From Hedera helix (Eukaryota; Streptophyta; Magnoliopsida; Apiales; Araliaceae): DNA of 64,000 nucleotides. Location: NCBI GenBank assembly GCA_947179155.2, contig OX359265.1, forward strand, positions 1,029,501 through 1,093,500, given 5' to 3'. The first letter of the stretch is position 1; each line of letters begins with the position of its first letter. The position numbers and the translations under genes were made by a program. Shown one piece after another: positions 55,901 to 64,000 of this stretch. Below the pieces are notes generated by a model. It was not told where the DNA came from. It was given only the letters and a program-made list of their open reading frames with translations, and made no database searches.

Positions 55901-58900
55901 AATACGAATTTTCCGGTTACCATTTACAGCCCTAATGAAAGCTGCTCTGATTAATATTCTGTTATGATTTGTGAGTGTTCCTGGCTAGATATTTACTAAA
56001 CTAGATTTATTCTTTCTTTTCCAAAGGTGATAAATAGTTATATAAACTCACTTGTGTTGGTTCAAGTTGTGATCAACCTGCTGCTATATACACTGCCTGA
56101 TATCAGTAACTTTTCTGTTAGATTGCGATAATGATCAAGGCCAGTTTAAAATACGCATCATACAAAAGAGTGGCCATAGTTGAAGAGAACATAACAAGAT
56201 AGCAAAGAAGATAATTTACCAGAAATCATCATAATGTCTCTCAATGCAGGAGACATCCGATGCCGTGACAGCAATGAGAGCACCACTCTTACGAGCAACT
56301 TCACATGCTTTCGCAATTGTCTTGATCGTATCAGGAAGTTCAAATAGATATCCTTCAACTACTAATATATTTGTTTCGGAAAGTACGCTAGCTAAGCTGG
56401 GATCATAGTTAATTCTTGAAGATGTACCCTGACATTGTAAAGTAGGAATACCATATTAGGGTTGGGTGGTCTCATGCTTTGTATCTCGTCTCATATGGGC
56501 ATCAAATGAGGAGATAAAAGAGTTACTCGAGTAAGAAACACCATGCATATATTTCAACAATTCAGAGAACTCTTAAACAGAACAAATGATATGCTCAGTT
56601 GTTATAACTTCTGATTCTTAAACATGTGAGAGTATTCAAAGAAATTTCATGGACAAAAGGAAGTTATATCACAAAGATAATTGAAAATAAAATTGTTCAT
56701 GACTCTGTGATTCAATGGTTGGTTTCTGTTAGTTGTCCTCACTGTTTTCCTACGTACATGCAGACCATCAAAATTAGCCTTCCTGCCCACATGCATCCGC
56801 AGTAACATGACTTAACTAAATTAATGTTAAATCCTGCATTCCTGAATATACAAAATTCCATTGGAGTTGTAACCTTTTCAAATAATCATCGCCTCTTGAT
56901 AGTGTGCGGTAAAAGAGACTTGTTTCCTTCTTTCTTTAATAGATAAACTGTGCCCCGAAAGAGACTTGAATATATGAACTTACAAATTACAGCATATGAG
57001 CAAAAAATTACTGTTAACGTTTTTAGTACCAAGCATGAGTATCATATCCTTTTCAAAACTTTCAACAGCTGTATTGACAGCTACTATTAGACAACTAATA
57101 TAAGGCATAAGTGGCAGCAACCTAAAAAAAACCTGCTTCCCTAGTTATTGGTAAGTATACTTATCAAGGATCACTGAAGGAAACAGTAATGGAGAATATA
57201 GTAGCTAAAGATTATAATTAATATCAACCAATGATTCAGTTTCTTTACAAACATTTAAAGGTTTAATACTTCTAAACAACAGGAAGCTTGAGAGTAACTG
57301 CATTTGACACAAACCAATAATCTTTTGAAAGGAATTATACACAAATTTCTGACCTGATATGCAAGCATTGTACGTTGGGCATCTGGAGTTGTAAGAACAA
57401 TAACCGTCCCTGTTGTCCCATCCTTAACTGCTGCCGATAGAAAATTCACATTTGCCCGACGCAGTTTAGTTCTACAAATACATTAGAAGTTTAGCCATTG
57501 AACTATTTACAATTCCTGAACTATTTGGAAATAAACAAACAATGTATTATTTCATTTGAGAAGTTTTAGTTAAGTATCAAACCATGTAGGATATGATAAC
57601 AGAGCCTAACTAATAAAAAAATGTCCCTGAACCATAGTGAAGAATAATCCAAATAAATTCCACTTAGCTTCCATCCAAACTACAATTAAAGCAAGAATGG
57701 TTCTATCAACGAGATCTAACCAGGTTCTCTTACCTAAAAATGTAGTAAAAAACAGAACAAATTCATCCACCCTACCTGTAGAATCCACCGAGTGGATCAC
57801 TTCCGACACTGCCTGCCATGGCTACATTCAAGACAGGGCCTCCAATTGGCAGACCACCAAGCCTGGCCAAGGCCACTAGGCTGTTAGAAAGAGATCCACC
57901 AGCAGCAGCTTTATAGCTGCATCCATCCATTGCCCGCAAAACTCTTCCCCTCTCTTCATGATTTACAAGCTTTCTTGTACCCTTCTCTATACCCAGTCTC
58001 TCCAGAAATTCATCATCAACCGTGCCAGAAAAATCTACCTACAATTATAATACAAGAAACAAACATTTAGCTTTGTCATACTCAGATGATGAGCACAAAC
58101 TAATATTTTTGAAAATGGGGAGGCCACATCTTTCCCATAAAAATTTTGTACAAAGAAAATCAGAAAAGAAATGGAAAACTGCGTTTAATACCAAGTACAT
58201 TATTATAGTTTAGGGTGATAGGCTGTTGACAAAGTTCTTATCTTTTTTCCTTTTTCTTTTCTTTATCTGTCCCTTTGCCAATCCTAAGACAGAAAAAAAG
58301 GGTAAAGAGTACAATCATTATTCTTCAAGTACTTCAAATGGGGGTTCCATTTTTCTTTTAATAATCTGAAATTTACCTAGAAATATAAGAAACTATATAA
58401 TCTATGAAAGATTTTCTGAAGGTAAATAGCTACAATAAGAATATATAAATATGTGTGCGAGCCGGAGGCCTAATCAGAACATCCACATAAAGCTAAAAAT
58501 ATGCAAAAAAATCTCCCAATCATATTAGAAATTCAACATAGACATCATAGAGAATGTGAACAATAAAGCAACCTGGTGATTACCAATAAAACTTTGAATA
58601 TTTCTTATTATCCAAAATAATTTGTTCAATCTCATTTTTCAAAAAATTAACAAGCAGAGAGAGAGGGCTATTTAAAGACAAAAGTTAATTATTTACCATA
58701 GCTTGGCCAAGACCCAAAACATCCCATCTTTCAGGCAACCCAGACCTGCAATAATCTGTATCAACAACAAATTCTCGTCCATCATCATCTTCGTCTTCAC
58801 TTACACTACCAATTTGATCGGCCACCTCGTCACGGGCTTCACCATCAAAGCTACTGGAAGAAGAAGATGCAGAAAATACCCTTGTAGTGGCAAATTTGCC

Positions 58901-59098
58901 AATCGACATGGTAGAAGAAGATAAGAGATTATTATTCAAGTAATTATTGGGTCTAATATTTGTGTGACAGAAAGAGGATGTAATTGGGGCATGTCTGGTG
59001 TAATTGTGCTTGAAAATTAGAGGTGGGGATGAAGATGGTTCGGAAAGGAGGAGAGAGAAAAGAGGGATTTGAGGAGAGAGGAGAGAGAAAGTCATCAT
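52968..59098 (-). CDS. plastid-type pfkB carbohydrate/nucleoside kinase, 481 aa
   Basis: Exons on the minus strand: 59098-58697, 58038-57776, 57471-57354, 56428-56220, 53421-52968; 1446 bp joined. pfkB/ribokinase enzymes transfer phosphate from ATP to a sugar or nucleoside hydroxyl. Signature 1 (AAAGGSLSNSLVALARLGG, GGSLSN at 181-186) and signature 2 (DTCGAGD, Asp403 to Asp409, with the GAGD anion hole and catalytic Asp409) are both intact, so it is probably catalytic. The first ~100 residues are Ser/Thr-rich and followed by an acidic segment (about 100-118), typical of a transit peptide and mature start. Closest remembered relative is Arabidopsis At1g19600; the substrate is unknown. The start is the first of two tandem ATGs (59098, 59095), since the frame further upstream has no ATG. 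Intron 4 (2.8 kb) holds a CGGATAT-family element. Confidence 0.9.
53572..55934. mobile_element. CGGATAT-family element, copy 2 (pfkB intron 4)
   Basis: The right end, reverse-complemented, reads TAGGGCTGTAAATGGTAACC and the left end AAGGGGTGTAAACGGATATA, an imperfect inverted-repeat pair sharing GGG-TGTAAA-GG. Outer arrays of CGGATAT/ATCCGTAT words cover about 200 bp on the left and 230 bp on the right. Compared with copy 1 (13715-15167) the orientation is inverted, and both ends and interior match. At 2363 bp it is about 910 bp longer, explained by about three extra copies of the internal ~330-bp unit. No clear target duplication (flanks GTATAAGA and ATGAAAGC). No transposase is present. Confidence 0.8.
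53870..55500. repeat. ~330-bp tandem repeat, five copies
   Basis: The marker word TTAATTTGGAGTAATACT (or a near match) recurs at about 54043, 54373, 54702, 55032 and 55326, giving spacings of 330, 329, 330 and 294. A second marker, GAATGAATGTTAATTTATT or a variant, recurs at about 53882, 54211, 54540, 54869 and 55200. Copies are very similar, with scattered substitutions; the last is shortened by about 35 bp. The unit is highly AT-rich and lies wholly inside the CGGATAT element. Confidence 0.9.
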
Positions 59099-60701
59099 CT
59101 TGCTTGGTTTCAGGATGAAATCCCACGAATTTTCATCTAAATTTTGCCCCAAATAACAGAGTTGTTCTCTTCTCTCTCTTTCCCCCTCCTCCTTTCGGGA
59201 ACCATCTACGTGTTTCGTGCGTTATCCATCTTCACCGGCATCTGCTGTATGCCTATCATTTACCGAAAATACCCCTCTCAGCGCTTTTAAAATCTCATTT
59301 TCTCATGCCAAATATGTAATTCGATAGTCTCTCCTCCTAAAATACATTCAATGATAATATAGCTTAATTTTAATAATAGACCATTCAATGCAACAGCATA
59401 GATATGAGACGTGGATACGGATTAATATAATCAACTTGCTTTAATTGCAGGGTCGAGATAAAAATTAAAATTGACTCCAAAATTGTATTAAAAATTAAAC
59501 AAATTGTATTAAGGGTTATGAAATATTGAAGTTTAATTTTGATTTTTATAGTCATCGTATCGCAAAAATCGTACTGCATCAATGACGTAGTTTTGATTGT
59601 ACCACTGAGAGAGCGATGCTAGGCATAATTTGGTAGTTGCTCTTGGGTCATGAGAATCATTATCTGCGCAGATTTTTGTGGTTTTGCACTTTGATTTGCT
59701 GGAACAAACCGTTTATCTTGTTTAGAGAGAATATTATCCTTCGTCGTCATTTACGAATATTAAAGTTGTGTTTTTATGTCAATCATGTCTTAGCTAATTG
59801 TTACGACTGAGAACTTGCAAATCATGAATTATGTGTTTTCTCCTGAGATTTTATTTCCTCTTTATAAGGTATACTTAACATTGAGAGGTTCAGAAATTGT
59901 TTAGATTTTTATGTAATGTATTGTACATATAATATACGAGTAATTATTTAATGGTCTTGCTGTATCGTCATGTAATACTTCAGGTTAATTATATTTTTTT
60001 TTATTTCAGTGGACTACAGGTATAAGCAGTGGGACACTATTAAAATAGAGAGATGCGATTAGCCTGAGGACTAAGATATCACGTGATGGTATTCCATAAT
60101 TATTGAATAAATTTTCTTCTTGTATTCAATAAGGATATTATATTTTAATTTAAATTATGCATGTGATTAGAAGAAAAAATTATATAGTTATCCTAAATAT
60201 ATAGGAGTATCATACTTATTTAAAATAATACCTTTTTCTAATAAATCAACCGGCAAATGGATTCCTAGAATCCTGTTTCTGAGTTATAGAAATTGCAGAT
60301 TTACAAAAACAGGAATAAGTACATCATTATATGTATACGTACGTTTGGTTATAAAGTACAAACACGTTTAATTAATTAATTCAATGTTTAAGATATAAAC
60401 ACAGTAACACATAAAAAATAGTGCAGTGCATTCATGCATTTGAATTTATGAAATTGAATGTATAAACGCATATCGCAATAAATATTAAAGTGCATCATTC
60501 CCGCAAGTACAAAGGATTGTCACGTGAAATGTTAAATTAACATAAATAATTTATTTAAAATATTTTTAAATTTAAATTAAAATGATTTATGAAAAAAATT
60601 ATATATATGATTTACATATTTTTGAATTTTTTGTAATAACATTCATACAATAGACTCAATTTTTTTGGTCAATCGACAGTGTCCATGCAAATTTTATTTT
60701 T
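59099..60701. other. pfkB leader and AT-rich intergenic
   Basis: The first ~130 bp upstream of the pfkB start are purine-rich on the plus strand (GAGAGAG runs), that is, pyrimidine-rich in the transcript. Beyond this the DNA is AT-rich with no coding motif. A Stowaway-like start (GTCTCTCCTCCTAAAATACA) occurs at 59326. Nothing else is supported. Confidence 0.55.
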
Positions 60702-60926
60702 TTAAAAATATGAATTGAAAATTAATTGTTTTTTCTTTACATCTAAACTAAATTCAACCCTATCCTTAACTTTTTGTATTGCATACACAACTTCTGGAAT
60801 ATTTTGTTCATGTTGTAGCAAGTAGTTATTTAAGGTGATTATTGCTTGAAGTGCTTCTTTTGACGAAACAGTTGGTAAAACAGAACTATCATCTAGATCA
60901 AAATCATGTTCATCATCTGTTTTCAT
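60702..60926 (-). pseudogene. possible Tigger/pogo (CENP-B-like) transposase C-terminal relic
   Basis: A 74-codon minus frame starts MKTDDEHDFDLDDSS and continues with SSKEALQAIITLNNYLLQHE. An acidic stretch followed by an EAL-x-A-x-x-TL-x-x-YLLQ-x-E helix resembles the tail of plant Tigger/pogo DDE transposases with CENP-B-type binding domains. No catalytic core or binding domain is found nearby, so it is at most a fragment. It could also be a small unknown gene. Confidence 0.35.
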
Positions 60927-62030
60927 TACTTTTTACTTGCTATGTACATTAACTTGAAACTTTTTATTTATCAAGACATTTGTATCGGCAAATAATAGTA
61001 CTATACATTTTTCAAGACATTTATTTATAAAATTTATTATTTTAAAATTTAAATTAATCATGTTAATTTTAAATTTATAAATATATAAAATTAATTTTAA
61101 AAAAATAAATATTAATGTTATAATTTAAAATGGAGATTATACAACAATCTGTCATGCACACCAAGATAAATGTTTGCCTCCCACCAAATATTCTAATCCT
61201 TAATTGTGAATCTAATGATCCAATTATTCTATTCCGTTAAGAGGAAGATAATGGAGCATAAATTGGTTATGTTGGGTTGCCAGTCACTTTTCCTACAAAT
61301 TCTTTAACCAATAGTATGTATGCGTCTTAATTCTTATCTCTCCACCCCAACCTCAAAACTAATTTTACAACAGCTATTCAACAACCAGATAACAGTTAAT
61401 TATTAATTATTAAAATGGCCTGAAGATTTGGAGACTGGAGTGCATTTTGCCAAAAAAATATGTTTGGAAATATTCTATATTGTACAATATTTGTAAAGAT
61501 TGTTATAATTAAAAAATTATCTTAAAATTTTCTCAAAAATTACGGGAAAGAAATACTATAATGCAACATAAAGTATCTATTATTTAATGGGGGTATGTTG
61601 ATCATCTTGGTCGCACCAAAATAAATATTTCTTTTTAGATATTATTCTATTATAATTCGATTATAAGATATATTTCAACTTAAGATCTCACAAAATTTTT
61701 TGTAAAGAATTAAAGGAAACCTTAGAGAAAATTTATCCTTTTCATATTAGAGTGTGTTAGTTAATTTTAAATTTTATTTATTTATGTTGAATAGTAAAGT
61801 CAAAGTATGACCTAATATAGTAAAATAAAAAGTATTTACCACTAGACGATAATTGATTTGAAAAATTAATGTTTTGGTATAGTTGAGTACTTTTTTTCTT
61901 TTGAAACGCGATTGTAAGTTTAAAACAGAGCAAAATATAGATCATATCATTTTCATAATTTTCTTTTGGACAAGGGAAAAAAAATCATTTTCATAGTTTG
62001 TTGTTGACGCAAAATTCTTTTTTTTGCCGA
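60927..62030. other. AT-rich intergenic, no gene
   Basis: AT-rich DNA without long open frames, structured RNA signatures or clear terminal repeats. A short stretch of more balanced composition at 61140-61440 has no recognisable content. Confidence 0.5.
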
Positions 62031-62049
62031 AATCACCCGTCAGCAAGAT

Positions 62050-64000
62050 ACCTAATGTGACGCCCCCAAATCTGGGCCCACACAGCCCAAACTTGAGTCG
62101 TCAAAAGACTACAACAAAATTATTACAACAAAACACAACGTACAACAATACAGTGTATAATAATACACAACTAAGTCTTCACTATTATTGCCACACTATT
62201 TTACAAAACGTGAAGACTATGATAACTATTCCTCGGACCCTCACTCCATTCCCCGGCTAGACCCTGTTATGTTTTCATCTCCTGTTGAAAAACAATGGAA
62301 CAAAAGAAAGGGTGAGCTCAAATAGCCCAGTAAGAAATATCATGACTAAGATAATGACGAATAAATTATCATTAGCCTTCAACAGTTGAGTTCTTGATAG
62401 AATACAATAGAATACAAGGTTTATATCAAAAACTGCAGTTAAATTCTTAAACAATGTTCAGATCAATAATAGCAGCGGAATGAGCAATCTATTAGAAGAA
62501 TAATGCAGACTATAATGTCCACTCGCTTCTCTTTTTCGTAAAAACATCATCAACTTTTATCATCTGAAATACCATTAGTCATGATAATATAAATTCACAG
62601 TTCCTGATCATAATCATGCACATCAACAGTTCATCTTTGCACTACAGGCCAAAGATATTCAATATAGCACCAACGGTCATGATTATACCAGATTCAGCCT
62701 TTGGTCATAATCATACCAAACAACAGTTCATCTTTGCACTACGGGCCAAAGAGAACATTCACCACGTGCCATAAAAGACACCGAACAGATGTATCGCCTT
62801 TAACCTATTATATCGCCTTTAACCTATCATCTGTTCAACAAATATATCACATCTGTGCCCCCGGCCACAGATATTCACAACAGCTTGATTTTTGGATGAT
62901 TAGAATGATATAAATGATGAACAGAAGAAATAGGATAACAATAAGTATCGGAAGTTTACTTTGTACAGATTCAAATAATGTCCAAATTGTCAACATGATG
63001 TGGAGTGAAATTTAAAAATGATATTCAAGATCCACAGTTCAGAATAACGGTTACAATTCAATAGAAAGGTTCACGTAAATAGGAAGGTTCAGTTGAAATA
63101 ATGAAGTTCAACTATTATGGAACATATAATATTTTCAGGAATTATAGAAACAATAGTTCCATAATAAATTTCGATTTAGGAGTATGAAAGAAAATAATAT
63201 CCCTTACCGTAGCAGGTTTGATTAACAAAAGGTGAAGGAAATTAATACAAAGGGTTATTCACCAACAGGCGGCAATCCGCTCCGTAAGGTTATTCCCACA
63301 ATTTAATAGAATTTGAGTACAAAGAGTTATTCACCAAACAGGCGGCAATCCGCTCCGTAAGGTTATTCCCACAATTTAATAGAATTTGAGTACAAAGAGT
63401 TATTCACCAAACAGGCGGCAATCCGCTCCGTAAGGTTATTCTCAGAGATTAATAATGAATGAATACGAAAGGTTATTCACCAACAGGCGGCAATCCGCTC
63501 CGTAAGGTTATTCCCACAATTTAATACATGGAAATAAAAGGCACGTCTTATGAGTAAGGAAGAAACAATATTATTATCGAGAATCAAATAATGATAATCC
63601 CTTACCATAGTATGTTTGAATAATGGAAGATGAAAAAGATGGTATCCCTTACCTCAACACGTGACTGGATATTGATTTAAATGAGGTTGATTAACTTGAA
63701 CAGTACACGTATACTTATAGATCTTCACAAATACTCAAGATGACTTAAGCACACTTAGAGAGAACTTTCACAAGAAGTATTTAGAGAGAGAAAGAAAGAA
63801 CAAGTAAGGAAGTTTATGAAAAATCCTTAAGTTAAGGCTTCTATTTATAGCCAAAAATCTTATCATTCATTTAATCTAAACCATTCATTTAAAGATCATC
63901 TTTTAATCTACACCATCCATTTTAAATATTATATTATCTTTAATCTACACCATTCATTTCATATCACCTAATAATCACCTAACTTTATATTATAAACAAA
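62050..64000 (-). mobile_element. LTR-like repetitive tract, runs off the window
   Basis: The block begins near GTGACGCCCCCAAATC (about 62057), a phrase I associate with long terminal regions of plant LTR retroelements, and continues to the window end through AT-rich sequence with several internal duplications. Among them, CAGTTCATCTTTGCACTAC with GGCCAAAGA occurs at 62629 and 62726, and TATCGCCTTTAACCTAT occurs twice in tandem near 62792-62828. It also includes the 72-bp array at 63253. No coding motif is visible. Type, strand and borders are inferred. Confidence 0.35.
63253..63530. repeat. ~72-bp tandem repeat with hairpin core, four copies
   Basis: Four units start near 63253, 63325, 63399 and 63471, each containing CAGGCGGCAATCCGCTCCGT followed by AAGGTTATTC. 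The core GCGG-CAAT-CCGC is a short perfect inverted repeat. Three copies end with CCCACAATTTAATA, one with CTCAGAGATTAATA. The array lies inside the LTR-like tract at the window end. Confidence 0.9.

Noticed and set aside
59098..59152. Longer pfkB N-terminus starting at 59152
   Set aside because: That position is TTG, not ATG; the first in-frame ATG is at 59098.
63242..63540. CRISPR-like regular repeats
   Set aside because: Units are contiguous and nearly identical, with no unique spacers; it is a tandem array in a plant genome.

Overview
The window is AT-rich nuclear DNA from a flowering plant, almost certainly a eudicot. The evidence is short exons split by GT-AG introns, five protein families with clear plant counterparts, chloroplast-type N-termini, and the usual plant repeats (Copia, Tourist, Stowaway, hAT-like, SINE, LINE). 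The species cannot be named from the sequence. No bacterial, organellar or viral region was seen, and no structured RNA gene could be supported.

Five protein-coding genes were assembled exon by exon; in all five the reading frame closes exactly. (1) 3527-23001, plus strand: COLD1/GTG, a GPCR-type G protein/ion-channel-like membrane protein, 13 exons, 468 aa. (2) 25211-38146, plus: an AIPP2-type PHD-finger histone reader, 11 exons, 1696 aa. (3) 40017-46904, plus: a small chloroplast inner-envelope protein, 5 exons, 159 aa. (4) 49125-50117, plus: a PLATZ zinc-binding transcription regulator, 4 exons, 207 aa. (5) 52968-59098, minus: a plastid-type pfkB carbohydrate/nucleoside kinase, 5 exons, 481 aa. 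Most single open frames in the window are only exon fragments of these genes or chance frames.

The genes are unrelated in function: cold/ABA signalling, chromatin silencing, plastid envelope, transcription and sugar/nucleoside phosphorylation. Nothing suggests a cluster or a shared pathway. Genes 1-4 read rightwards; gene 5 converges on gene 4 across about 2.9 kb.

The space between and inside the genes is mainly transposon-derived. Region 1-3.4 kb holds an hAT-like non-autonomous element and two neighbouring Tourist elements that stop about 115 bp before the COLD1 start codon. COLD1 intron 3 (6.6 kb) holds a dead antisense Copia element. A Tourist element sits inside the Copia, and that Tourist is itself filled by about 1.07 kb of ATT-type microsatellite. 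COLD1 intron 6 and pfkB intron 4 carry two copies, in opposite orientation, of one unusual element family with CGGATAT-rich ends and an internal ~330-bp tandem repeat, about 2 copies in one and 5 in the other. Region 59.1-64 kb is gene-poor, with a Tigger/pogo-like relic and an LTR-like repetitive tract bearing a 72-bp tandem repeat.

The observations most worth following are: that CGGATAT element family; two non-canonical GC-AG introns in adjacent genes; the residue matching the rice COLD1 chilling-tolerance site, which is Ala here; and the dead Copia, in which every inspected signature-residue loss is a G-to-A change.
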